The translations under genes and the position numbers were made by a program. Below, piece by piece: positions 11,581-22,716 of a stretch of 64,000 nt of DNA (position 1 is its first letter; each line of letters opens with the position of its first letter). The stretch is from Limonium bicolor. Lineage: Eukaryota; Streptophyta; Magnoliopsida; Caryophyllales; Plumbaginaceae. A model generated the notes under the pieces. It saw nothing but the letters and a program-made list of their open reading frames with translations. It did no database searches and was not told where the DNA came from. Location: the NCBI GenBank assembly GCA_023374045.1, contig CM041776.1, positions 350,485,636 through 350,549,635 on the forward strand, in the 5' to 3' direction.

Positions 11581-11943
11581 GCCCGGAAGCAATTACTCGG
11601 TCTGGAAGTATTACACCGAAAGAGAAGGCCCAGACCCAAGGCTATAACATCAGGAGTTATCCACAAAAGGACTAATGGTTGTATTTATATATTGGTATCA
11701 CATGTATAAGGGCTTAAAGGTAAAACTTAGCCGTAGAAAGTCTATAAAAATAAGAGGGGAGCTCATTTGTTGAGGGACAAGTTAGAAGAGGGAGAACTCA
11801 TCCCAAAAAGCTCTCTCAGGTTGTAAACTGAAGGATGCATAATAGTTCTGTCTAGAAGTGGACGTAGGCCGCATTTTTGGCTGGCCGAACTACATCTTGG
11901 TGTGGAGATGGTGTCGGGATGGAGCATCTTCAATACCGTTTCA

Positions 11944-12147
11944 GTGCCCGACTGGTAGAGCACATGTCGTGGATTGAGCGTACTTCCAACCTTATGTGCT
12001 AAGCCACTCATGACTTAAGTGCGCTTGCAACCTTGCGTTCTAAGCCACTTACTCACCTGTCTATCTGAAATCATGAATCTGGACAAGCGCATTAGATAGA
12101 CAACACAAGGTTTGTTATCATCAAAACTAAAGGATCTTGTCTTAACA
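11944..12147 (-). mobile_element. 5' LTR of copia A, outer part after the X1 insert
   Basis: The LTR resumes at GTGCCCGACTGG, homologous to 4071-4274, and ends CTTAACA at 12147 (sense TGTTAAG). The duplication GTGTC follows at 12148-12152. Confidence 0.9.
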
Positions 12148-12152
12148 GTGTC
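12148..12152. repeat. Target site duplication of copia A, right copy (GTGTC)
   Basis: Identical to 3143-3147 and adjacent to the LTR terminus. Confidence 0.9.
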
Positions 12153-12974
12153 TCAGTAATAAAATATTATGCTACCGGAACAAGACTCATGTCTTTTACT
12201 ACATAAAATTATTTCTCTCATATTTAACTCTCTTCTCGTGTCTCATGTTTTTTGCTGGAGTCCGAAGTGGCAAACTTGGCCCCGGTCAATGCCACCTAGC
12301 TACTTTATTCCAGAAGTGTAAAGTAGTGCAGCGATAAAAACTTGAGCTATTACCGGTAGAAACTTTAGCCCTATAAAAATAATGAACTATTACCGGTAGA
12401 AACTTCAACCTGGTAGAAAGGACCAAGAATGCCCCAAACTAAGAATTTGGCTACCGGTGGAACAGAGGCTCTCCAGAAATGGTAACTGCAGTGCCTCCTC
12501 CAGAAAGCTATGAACAAGGAAGATGTATATCTAGGAACTTCTATGGTGGAAACCGTTGCTGTTGTCGTTCAAAAGTTTGGCCCACTCAACACAATCCATC
12601 AGCATCTATGTGCATCTCACCGGTAGACGCGTAAGCCCGGTAGAAATATTGGACCGGATGAAGTGTGCATCAAGGATGCCCCGGGAGTTGGTGTCGCCCA
12701 AAATTTAGCACTATCCAAGAGAAGAGAGGCCCGGACATCATCTTTGAAGTCAGGCATGGCCGGTTGAAGAAGTCAGGTCTCCGAAGGTCACCAGAAGAAT
12801 ACTACTGGGAGGTATCACTTGAAGATTGATCTCAAGAGTATACTTGTACACTTTCTGAAAAGTCAAAGCAGACATGGCAAAAGGAAGACAGCTCAAAATG
12901 GGTACATGCGAGTTTGGCAGATGCTATATATGGAGAGACTGTTTCCACAGATAACCATCACCGTAATTTGAGGC

Positions 12975-13270
12975 TTGACCGGTAGTGGCTTATTTTCTTT
13001 ACCGGTGGCAGCATGCCATCCTAACCGGTAGCAACTTATTTTCTTTACCGTTGGCAGCATGCTATCCTAACCGGTTGCACCATGTCCTTTCCACCTGTAG
13101 CAGCTTGCTAACTCCACCGATAGCACCTTGTCCTTTCAGCTGCAATATGCCATCTTCACCGGTAGAAGTGTTATGACGTCATCGATAATAGCTTGTCATT
13201 GCTACCGGTGACAACTTCAATGTCTCCACTGGTAGCAATATGACGTCCTACTAGTAATGTAATCCCACCG
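12975..13270. repeat. Degenerate ACCGGTAGCA array in X2
   Basis: About a dozen units of the type ACCGGTGGCAGCATGCCATC or ACCGGTAGCAACTT, equivalent to 10139-10490 in X1 but diverged in number and spacing. Confidence 0.8.
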
Positions 13271-13488
13271 GCAATATCATCCCACTGGTATAAAAAAGAG
13301 GTACCAAACTTTCAAATGTTTCATTTTGAGTATTCATTTACGAAACTCCTTTTCACTAGGGGTTTGATCACCCTTTAGTAAAGATATGTAAAGTTTTCAA
13401 AAAGAAATATTGTAAAACATTTTTTGATTTACTTAAAACCAAGACCAGAGAGTGTTAAGAAGAGAAAAGAAAGACAAAGAAAGTAATC

Positions 13489-13695
13489 GACGATCTCACC
13501 GTCTTAAAGATGGTAGTCTTAAAGATGGTAGAGTGATTGTATCCGACAATCTCACCACGATGGTAGAATGTTTTATATCCGACGATCTCCTGTCTTTAAG
13601 CCAGTAGAGTGTTTAACCAACGATCTCACCGTCTTAAAGCCGGTAGAGTGTTAAATCGACGATCTCACCGTATGTACAATGGTAGAGTGTGTTAC
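13489..13695. repeat. CGACGATCTCACCGTCTTAAAG array in X2
   Basis: Five units of about 38-45 bp. Each pairs 'CACCGTCTTAAAG' with a following 'CGGTAG' or 'ATGGTAG', and the first unit has an internal duplication. Equivalent to 10710-10905. Confidence 0.85.
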
Positions 13696-14229
13696 AAAAG
13701 TATGTGATATTATCAGCAAGCACTTTGGGAAGCCTGGTTGCTCCGGGCAGCCCCAAAGACAAATGTCTTTTAATCTGTCAATATTTGAGTATGCAGGTCC
13801 AAGGGATACAGTAATTCAAGCAGGAATCTAATTATGACATAATATCATATTATTATCATCTCGGACTTCTTGAGATTACTATGGTTTTCTGGAATTATTA
13901 TGATCCTTCAGAATTTTAGATCTTGGAATTTCTTATTATAGCACGAGTCGAACGAGACCTTTTGTCAGGAGTACAAGTGGGACTTCATCGCCCCCGGAAC
14001 CCGTGGGACTTCTTTGTGACCGGAAGACAAGCTCTTATGTAGGCTAAAGTTTGTAAGTTCATTTCCTTTTTTAGGCAAAAGAAAAAGAACTTCTGGGACT
14101 AGGAGATATATAGTAGAAAAGAAAAGAGTACAAAGTGTAAATTTTATCTTCTTTTTTATAAGTTCCAGTTTTTAGTGTTAAAAAGTAGAACTTGTGGGAC
14201 TGATGTAATGGTATAGAATATACCATGAC

Positions 14230-14390
14230 TAAAATGCCAATTACCGGAAGGCCTGCTACCGAAAGACCCGCTACCGAAAGGTCTATTATCGGAAGGCCTG
14301 CTACCGAAAGACCCGCTACTGGAAGGCCTGTTATCGGGAGGCCCGCTACCGGGAGACTCGCTACCGGTGGGATTCTTATCTGAAGAGATG
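14230..14390. repeat. CTACCGAAAGGCCTG array in X2
   Basis: About nine units of 14-15 bp (for example GCTACCGAAAGACCC), more regular than the equivalent array in X1. Confidence 0.8.
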
Positions 14391-14725
14391 ACCCGGGAGA
14401 ATTAGTCCAGTGCGGAAGCAGTGTCTCAGCCCGGAAGAATTATCCACAGAAGGACTAACAGTTATATTAGCATAATAGTACCGCATGTATAGGGGCTAAA
14501 AAGTAAACTTGGCCATAGAAATTCTATAAATTGAAGATGGGGGCTCATTTGTTGAAAAAAGGGAGAAAGAGAGAGGGCTCTCCCCAAAAAGCTCTCTAGT
14601 GTTGTAACTGAGGAAATGAATAAGAGCTCTGTCTAGAAGTGGACGTAGGCCGGATTATTGGTCGAACCTTTATACATCTAGGTGTGGAAACGATGTCTAG
14701 GTGGAACATCTTCGATACCATTTCA

Positions 14726-15887
14726 GCTCCAAAATCAAACAGATAGAAAATAGAACGAGATGAAAGTTGGAGAATACCTGTGACCACCCGGTCTGTAGAT
14801 CGGTCCCGCTCTTCAGCCATTGCATAGACTCTGGCCTGGCCCTGGGGCTTCTTCTGCTTAGCCCGGTCTCTAGTCTCTAAGGTGAACCTTTCGGTTCTAC
14901 CTCCTGAACTATCTTGCTCCTCTCTACCTGAGGGCAGTCTGTGATCCAGTGATAAAGGGAGCCACATTTGAAACACGCCCAAGACTTCTTGTAGCACTCA
15001 CGTTCCCGGTGGAACTTGCCACAAACCTCACACTTTGGAATAGCTGAAGAATAAGAGCCACTCTGATCCCTCGAACCTCTACAGTCTCCAGATCGATCAC
15101 TAGCGAACTACTTCTTCTGAGAAGCACCCATGTCCCTCCTATCAGAATCCTCGGACCTCTGCTTCCTCTTCTGGTCCTTCCCACCAGACTGACGGCCCTT
15201 CAGATCGGCCTCCACCAGCAGGGCGACATCAACAATGTCCCTGAAGGTCTTGTGATGAAGTGGCGTCACAGCAGAACGGATGTCGGGCCTCAGACCACTC
15301 TCGAACTTCCTGGCCGTCCTATGCTCGTCAGACTCAGGTGCAAACTTCGATGTGAGATGAACTTCCGGACGTACTCCTCTACACTCATGTCCTGACCCTG
15401 GCGTAATCGGTTATACTCCAAGATCTGCTAGTCCTTATAGAAGTCCAGATAAAACTACTTATTAAATTCTCCCGTGAACTGGTCCCATGTCCACTGCTAG
15501 GGAAATTTCTCAATCACCGACCTCCATCACTCCTTGGCTTCAGCCTTGAAAGAAAGGTGGTAAAGTCCACCTCTGCTCCTCCTCCGAGCCCATCACCCGG
15601 AGCAAGTCCTCCACATCTTACAGCCAGTGGCTTGCCTCTCGGGGATCTTCATTCCCATCGAATGCTGGAGGCTTCAGCTTCATAAAATCCGGAAGAGCCT
15701 TGACATTCCTCCCTTCAGCATTAGCAGCCTCAACTTCGGCTGCTCCACCATCAGCTGCACCTCCAACAGCTCCAGCCCCGGCTGCTCCAGCACTAGCTAC
15801 TACAGTTTGCATCAGCTAGGTCATGAACTGCTGAACAGCGTCAGCAACCTCGCCTTGAGGAAGGACTGGGGCTCTTCGTGGCGGCAT
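14726..15887 (-). pseudogene. Gypsy G Gag, truncated and stopped
   Basis: The sense strand starts MPPRRAPVLPQGEVADAVQQ (ATG at 15887). After a stop comes an alanine-rich stretch, then LKPPAFDGNEDPREASHWL, the classic entry to the Ty3/gypsy Gag domain. Further pieces follow in shifting frames: FESGLRPDIRSAV, then two zinc knuckles near 15030-14930 (CEVCGKFHRERECYKKSWACFKCG...DC). Gag packages the element RNA. The ORF is broken by stops at several points and is cut at the X2 border, so no protease or pol follows in this window. Confidence 0.85.
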
Positions 15888-15994
15888 TCTAAAAGTCCAC
15901 ACATCAAGCAGTTAGACAATCAAGTGTTCAGAGACGAGTACAGACATCTGACTGATTGACTGAACTCAAATTCCCACAGATTTAAGAACCTAGA

Positions 15995-16006
15995 GCTTTG
16001 ATACCA
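15995..16006 (-). other. Primer binding site of gypsy G
   Basis: In sense, TGGTATCAAAGC lies five bases inside the LTR end. This is the tRNA-Met primer site with one change from the copia A site. Confidence 0.8.
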
Positions 16007-16011
16007 CTAAA

Positions 16012-18265
16012 TGGAATGGACCCAACACTGGCCTAGGAGTTAGAGACGGTACCCTCCACATATTACTACCTAATAATGCAAGGCTCTAAGCTAACATTCG
16101 TAATAAAGGCCCAAAGAAATACTTATATAAATATATAGTATCCAACGTGTGTCAAAGGTAATTCAAAAATCAATAAAAAAATCCCAAACATTTATAGGAA
16201 GCATGTGTAGTATCAAAGGCCCGAAGTCTACAAGTCTGATCGTAAATGTATCAACTAATAAATACGAGCTAACAAGCAAAGCTCCAATAATCAAAGGCGA
16301 TCCTCGATGATCAATCTGCAATGTTAGTAAAAGTAGGGAAGTGAGCAAACAACCATGCTCAGTAGATGACTAACTTCATCAACCAGCATGCTCAAAACAT
16401 TTGCAGATAAGATTATAAATCCATGAGATAAACAGAAAGGAAAGATATTTTCCAAGCAAGCATCAGAAGCAGAAGCCCAACTTGTCCGGACTAAAATAGA
16501 ACCCAGAGCAAACGAAATTACAAACAGAATCACAAACAGAGCGGGACACTAGATATCATAGCATACAGACAGAATGGATACAATCCGTGAACAGAACGAG
16601 GACACCTCACGCGTAAACAGAACGGGGGAGACACCCTACGCAGCACGCTACGATAGCTAGACCCAGCCATCCACGGCTTAGACACAGAGATAACTAGGTC
16701 CCAAAATGAAAGCTTAAATAATAATAAGCATAAGTGCTTAATTAGCACCATAAAGTGATTAGAAAGCTTAACCATCATTAGGGGAATACCATCCCACAAA
16801 CAGAAGTCAAAATGGAGCTCAAACTAGCAATCTTTGGCAAAACAAATGGTATGTCCGAACATGTGTCCGAACGTCAATGTTCGGACACAAGTCGAGACTT
16901 AGAAGGCGCAGAAATCCAAATGTCCAAACATGTGTCCGAATATCAATATTCGAACACATGCCAAGAGTTGAAACCATAGATGTCTGGACGTGGAAGTTCG
17001 GACAAGTTCTGAAAATAAATACGTGGTGAAGTACGAACTTGTGTCCGGACATCAATGTTCAGACACAAGTTGAGCTGAAATCAAGAGAAAGCCTTATGAG
17101 ATGTCCGAACTTGTGTTAGGATGTCGAAGTTCAGACACAAGTCGAACTGAAACCAGTGAAAAGCAAAATGGGTGTCCAAACTTGTGTCCAGACATATAAG
17201 TTCGGACACAGCCCGAGAGTTATATGCCAGACTCGTCCTCGCACCCCGTGCAAACTTACATGTTCGGACGGAAGTTCAGACACATGTAAAAATGTAGAAA
17301 ATATAAGGCATAACAGGGTCTGTCCGAACATCAATGTTCGGACAGACGTTTGGACACATCAAAAATCATAGTTTTCAGAGGCGAATTGCACACAAGCAGA
17401 ATGCCAAAACTTGCCTAAATTACCATACCAAAACCATAGCAGTGAAAACACAACTATGGGGGTTTTGTCAGAGCAACAACAAGGTAAAATCAGAGATTAA
17501 TTCACCGCACAAGGCAAATTAGATGGTTGTTTAGAATTCCCAATCTCAAACTCCCCGTAGGTGAACACACTAATCGAATCCACTAGCCACATACCTCGAA
17601 TTAGCAGTGTTGTCTTGAAATCTAAAGGGGAAACAGCCACTGAAGCGCAGACCAAATGCAGACAGACAACACTGAACAAATCAACAACGTAAAGGCAAAC
17701 CCCAACTCAGAAACTGTCAAAAGTTCCTTAACTAGAAACTGAGAAAATGTGAATCACACCCTCACCTGAATCTGACCACAATATGCAGAGGAAAATGATT
17801 GGAAGAGATTAGCAGAGACACCGGTGATGACCACTGATTCACAACCAAAGTAGAGATCCAAAATCAGTACAGGGGACGTTCTCAAAAACTGCAGAATTGA
17901 AGGGGATTAGTCCGAAAACCGTACCTGAATCTGACAAGGAATTCGTACAGGAGGAGTAGTCCACAGTAGAAATTCGATTTGCAAAATCCCACGATAGTAA
18001 TGGTTTGACAAATTTAGGAAGAAGAAGAAGAAGACGAACATTGAGAGAGAGAAGAGAGAACGCTCCGGCGCGAAGTGACAGTTCAGGAAATGTTGTTCGT
18101 GAGATAAGAACAAGATTAGGTGGAGTTATTAATAAGGAATGAATAACTTAATTAATTCCTTACCAGAAATTAATATAGGATTTGACCTTCTCGCCCTCGT
18201 CTTTAATCCAAAAGACATCTACAATGACAAAGATAAAGTTCTGCAACGAACTTTGGGTTATAACA
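16012..18265 (-). mobile_element. 5' LTR of gypsy G (about 2.25 kb)
   Basis: In sense it runs from TGTTATAACCCAAAG (18265) to GGTCCATTCCA (16012), bounded by the primer site on one side and by interrupted copia pol on the other. The plus-strand borders TGGAATGG...TATAACA give the usual TG...CA. The outer border is placed where integrase homology of copia C resumes. It holds an eight-unit GTCCGAAC dyad array. Confidence 0.7.
16848..17360. repeat. GTCCGAACATGTGTCCGAAC dyad array in LTR G
   Basis: Eight diverged units spaced 60-75 bp. Each pairs a GTCCGAAC arm with a GTTCGGAC arm around a short centre such as GTCAAT. A similar array is in LTR I at 34845-35160. Apparent open frames here are translations of the repeat, not genes. 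Confidence 0.85.
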
Positions 18266-20320
18266 ACAAAAGTCCCTATGAAACACTTTTTCAGAAACCT
18301 CCATACTACAACTCCCTCGGAGTTTTTGGCACCTTCTGTTGGCCTAACCTAAGACCTCACAACCATCACAAGTTAGCTTACAGATCTCAGGAATGTCTAT
18401 TCCTAGGCTACTCTCCCAATCATATTGGTTACCTTTGTTATTGTATCTCTCCACCTAAACTAATCATCAGTCGAGAAGTCTTGTTCAATGAAACCTCCTT
18501 TCCTTATAAAAACTTCACCTCATCCCCTATTACTTCACCTTGCACTACCCCTTCCATAAACCCTATCCTAATTCCTCATGACAACCCACCTCCACCTACT
18601 ACACCAACCTCACCAGTCACTCCAGTTCACCCTAACCCTACTGAACCAGTCACACCTGTACCATCTACTTTATAGACACCCAACTCTCCCTCCTCTATTG
18701 AACCTACACACCAAACCATTGCTTCTACTGAACCTACACCCAACCCCTCACCCCAAACCATTGCCCCTCTACCTCCACAAATTGTAACCAAGGCTCAAAA
18801 CAACATCTACGAACCCAAAATTCGAACAGATGGGACTGTCCCTAGGGCTCTTAACACTCAACTGTCACCCTTGCCTGATGAGCCTACTTTCACTCAAGCC
18901 CAGAAGTATCCAGAATGGAGAGAGGCTATCTCTAAGGAGTACAATGCTCTTATTAATACTAAGACATGTGAGCTGGTTCCTCATTCCCACGACATGAATA
19001 TTTTGGGGGTAAAATGGTTTTGAAGACTAAAAGATGTGTTGATGGTCGAATAGAGAGAAGAAATGCCAGGCTTGTTTCCTTGGGCTATAATCAACATTCT
19101 GGTATTGATTATACAAACACTTATAGCCTTGTTGTTGAAATGGTTAGTATAAGACTCGTGCTATCTATTGATGTGTCTCTCAATGGGTCTATACATCAAT
19201 TGGATATTCAGAATGCCTTTTTGAATAGGGAAATTAAAGAAAATGTTTATGTGAAGCAGCCTCCTGGTTTTATTAACCAACAGTACCCTACTTATATTTG
19301 CGAACTAAGGAAGGCCCTTTATGGGCTGAAACAGTCTCCTAGGGCTTGATATTCTACCCTAAGCTCTACACTTATAGATATTGGTTTCACTATGTCAACC
19401 AAGGATCCCTCTCTGTTTATTTTCAAACATAATGGCTAGGCAGTGTATGTTCTTATATATGTAGACGAAATTCTCATTACGTGCACTTCTCTCAAGTTGG
19501 TGCAAAATCTAAAATCCTCACTCTCACACAGATTCCCTGTCAAAGACCTTGGACCTTTATCCTATTTTTTAGGAGTTTCAGCCACTCGCTCCTCTACTGG
19601 CCTTCTAATACAACAGAGTACTTATATCCTGAACCTTTTAAAAGCCACAAAAATGGAAGCCTCTAAACCTATCTCTACCTCACTCTCCCCAAATCTAAAT
19701 CTAGATGACCCTTCCTCCCCTGACTATCCTGACATCACAACATACCACAGTATAGGGGGATCATTTCAGTATCTCTCACTCACTCGTCCAGACATACACT
19801 TTGCAGTGAACAAAATATGTCAGTACATGCATTATCTGAAGCTAATACACTGGCAGGCTACCAAGAGGATTTTAAGGTACCTGAATTCCACTCAACTTCT
19901 GGGCCTCTTCATTTCTGCGTCTCTGATCACCTCCATGATAGTTTTTTCTTATGCGGACTGGGATGGCTCTCCAGTCGATTGCTGCTCCACCACTAGTTTT
20001 CTGATATTCCTCGGCTTGCATTTGATCTCGTGGAGTTAAAAAAACATAAATCAGTAGCAAAATCATCGGCTGAAACAGAATACAAGGCGATTGCTACTGC
20101 TACTACTAAATCTATATGGATTCTTCACCTACTTCATGAGCTAGGGTTTCCTATTCATGAACCTCCTACCGTCTACTGTGACAATGTTGCAGTGACTTAC
20201 CTCACCAAGAACCCATCTTTTCACAGTCGGATGAAGCATGTCGCCATTGACTACTTATTCATACGTGAACAAGTTCAAAACAGGAGCTTCAAAGTGATTC
20301 ACATCCCCGCCGCTGAGTAG
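18266..20320 (+). pseudogene. Copia C integrase tail, RT and RNase H
   Basis: It begins inside integrase at NKSPYETLFQKPPYY and continues through the C-terminal block (FLGYSPNHIGYLC) and a proline/threonine-rich hinge. RT follows (WREAISKEYNALINTKT, VKWVLKTKR, QLDIQNAFLNREI, YGLKQSPRA), with the catalytic motif read as YVDEIL rather than YVDD near 19460. RNase H follows (SYADWDGSPVD, KSSAETEYKAIA, PTVYCDNVAVTYL, HVAIDYLFIRE). Stops near 19020, 19349, 19438 and 20039 and a frameshift break it. The 5' half (gag to integrase core) is missing because gypsy G replaced or displaced it. Confidence 0.9.
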
Positions 20321-20415
20321 CTCGTAGATGCCCTAACCAATCCCTTATCCCCCAATCTATTTCTCAATTTTCAGTCATCACTTCCTCTGACCACCAGCTC
20401 TGACCGCGGAGGAAT

Positions 20416-20574
20416 AAAAGCCCACTGAGGCCTTACGGCCCATTTACTTGTTTTGTTATTGTTAAAACCCACTTTATGACTTCCTAACAGTATAAATAAG
20501 ACCATAGTGCTGTAACTATTACACACAACACAAACAATGAATATACATTACATTCTCAATTACTATTATATTCA
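20416..20574 (+). mobile_element. Probable short 3' LTR of copia C
   Basis: After a purine-rich GCGGAGGAA come about 160 bp with TATAAATA at 20491-20498 and an end at ...TATATTCA. Short LTRs are usual for copia elements of this pol type. The left border lacks a clean TG and is uncertain. Confidence 0.4.
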
Positions 20575-21531
20575 TTTTAGCTAAGAAAGCTAAACCTAGA
20601 ACGTAGTCTTGATCCTCATAAACATTTTTATATGATTAACATTATTATTCACATTTATTATGCTGAACAAACAAATGCATCATTTTTTATAATAAATGGC
20701 CTAGGTTAAAAGCATGACAGAACAACAATGGTAGAATGACAAAAGTAAGAAAACTAGAGTCTAGAGGTGACCTAACCCCTGGGTACTTACCTGCCTCCCC
20801 CTTATAAGATCTTCCCACTTGTTCATCTATCGGTATGTGGATGAAGCCCCTTTACTTGTTCGTGTCTGTCAATAGCATTACAAATGAAGGTTGATGATGC
20901 TTCCACCTCTTAATTTCCATTTTGACACATCTTTTGGATTAGGGCATGTGACCCGGTGTAATTTACAAAATTAATAAAATGTTTTGAAAATCTTAAAAAA
21001 AACTGTATACCCTAAAAATTTAAAAGTCTACTCGCATTTCTTTATTTTGTGGATGAGTAGTGGTCTTACATTGACTCGTTATTTCTTTATTTTCTCTTTT
21101 CCTTGCAGTTCTTAGTATTTGCAATTAAATCCTATTATTTTCGAAATATCTAGCTTTAAACGTTTTTGATCAATTGGCCTTCATCCATAACTTCACACAT
21201 TCTAGATCTTTAATGAATTTCACTATTAGTCTCGATATATCAGTGGCAAGTAAAAGCTAAATTCAAAGAACGAGACGGAGATGGTGCAGTTGCGACTCAT
21301 AGTGCACATCTCAAAAATGTGTTTGAAGAATAAGCTTTCTTGTTTTACCAATCATGCGTTATTTTCCTCGGGCCTAACACAAGATTTTAGAGAATTAGTT
21401 CTCAAATGAAGACAAGTGATGCTCTTAATGGTTCTAACTCTCTTCTCCAAGTGAAGATGATAAAGCACCTAGTTTACTTCCAAATGTAAAGGCATCGTTG
21501 TCAAGGGACCACAATGATGATCGAGGTGTAT
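20575..21531. other. Unassigned DNA
   Basis: No coding frame, LTR border or array is recognised in these 957 bp. Confidence 0.5.
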
Positions 21532-22716
21532 TGTAACACCCATCTTGACAATCATATAATAATCCCTCTCGTAGCATAATTAAATACGTCTAACAGTGGA
21601 AGTTTAAATAGTAATAATCCTCACACGGGTGTCACATGCCATTACTTGCCCATGCGAGTAAAGAAGCAAAAACAAAATACAGTAACTAAACAACTGTAAT
21701 AAATAATACTTCGCAGTGATAATGAGATACCAACCTATACATCATACTAAGTCCAAAAATCATACCAACGACAAGTGAGCATCTAACCGTTTCCAAATAT
21801 ATACAACAAGTATTAAAATCGAATGCGGTAAAACGCGCAGTCGCCTTTAGCGATCGATATACATTATTACAACCAGCCTCCCAGGCCCTCACACACCATC
21901 GAATTATAATTAGCACTGTCGGGTTTCAAGTTAGAACAACCCGAAATAACTCACTTGGACGGTCGTCCCACGTACACACAAAGGTGCTCATAATGCCAAG
22001 GATCAGGAGATCCCGGGACTTTCACTTTGCCTTTTTAAAGGCGTCCTTAAATGGTCGGAGCCTGGTACCAACAGTAGTACACTCTGTCTAACGATCTATA
22101 TAGGTTCATCAGGATTTAACAAGAGTAGACCCGATCCTGACGTTAACTCTAGTGATCACTATGTGCAACCAGTACCCAATGACTAACCGGATTTATCCAT
22201 CACCACACTCACCAACTCTCCATCACTTGATTAATTTTAATCAATTACCTAAATTATAGTCTTAGTTCTAGAGAATTCATTTATTACTTAGCTGCCCTGA
22301 GGGTCTTACGCATACCTAGAAGTAATCTAGGTCGTATTCATGTTCAAGTACCATGCTCTAGAGACCGACATAGTCGTGTCTCGTACCTAAGTGTTTTACT
22401 TAGGTTAATATGTGTATAATTATAATGCTATGTGTATTATATTATGTAAAAACAACTCATCACATTGCTCGTATATGTATATTTATATAAGATGATCTAT
22501 AGTCGATATAGTATTAGTTCAAAAGGATGTTCACTTACAATAATAGTAATGTGATAATTACAACCAGGATTCAATTCACACATTCATGCATATAATAACA
22601 CACATAACATTGTTAAACACAACAAAAATTTCTGAAACCAAGGAAGGCCTCGGGACAATTCAGACCACACCGTCCACATACCATACACCAAGACCAAGGA
22701 TGCACAATACCCTAAG
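21532..22716 (-). mobile_element. Gypsy LTR D, sense 3' part only
   Basis: It starts TGTAACACCCATC on the plus strand, with no primer site before it, so this is a 3' or solo LTR in minus orientation. It matches the reverse complement of the last ~1.2 kb of LTR H (shared 'actcgcatgggc...taatggcatgtgacaccc', near 47890 in H). It is cut at 22717 by LTR E. Confidence 0.75.

Larger units (their letters stand above)
10065..11943 (+). mobile_element. X1: ACCGGTAGC-repeat LTR-like element inserted in the copia A LTR
   Basis: The 1879 bp interrupt the 5' LTR of copia A. Compared with the other LTR, 17 bp (4054-4070) are missing at the junction and no target duplication is visible. The right part looks like an LTR in plus orientation: TATAAAAA at 11743-11750, a run of 'gctctct', the phrase GTGGACGTAGGCCG and a terminal ...GTTTCA. 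Four separate tandem arrays fill the rest. X2 is a second copy. There is no coding capacity. It could be a solo LTR or a truncated non-autonomous element. Confidence 0.6.
3148..12147 (-). mobile_element. Copia element A, complete but decayed
   Basis: A 9.0-kb minus-strand element with two LTRs (3148-4274 and 9163-12147, the latter interrupted), a tRNA-Met primer site, a polypurine tract, gag, protease, integrase and RT. RNase H is missing. Both ends read TGTTAAGACAAGG...GCGAGTTTCA in sense. By eye the LTRs differ at about 25 of their first 290 aligned positions, so the insertion is old. Without the nested X1 insert (1879 bp) it was about 7.1 kb. Gag architecture and the long coiled coil after the first knuckle suggest the Sire lineage (inference). 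Confidence 0.9.
12330..14725 (+). mobile_element. X2: second ACCGGTAGC-repeat LTR-like element
   Basis: It shares with X1 the order of arrays, a TATA box (TATAAATT at 14525-14532), the 'gctcatttgttga' and GTGGACGTAGGCCG segments, and the terminal ...ATTTCA. Its left border is unclear: CCGGTAGAAACTT repeats begin near 12345. A segment at about 13708-13845 has no match in X1 and may be a small insertion. X2 ends directly against a truncated gypsy gag at 14726, so one of the two was cut when they joined. No coding capacity is seen. Confidence 0.55.

Noticed and set aside
16819..17371. Frames on both strands with repeated 'RTHVRT/VQTCVQT' peptides
   Set aside because: They are translations of the GTCCGAAC array in LTR G; the same applies to 34787-35185 in LTR I.
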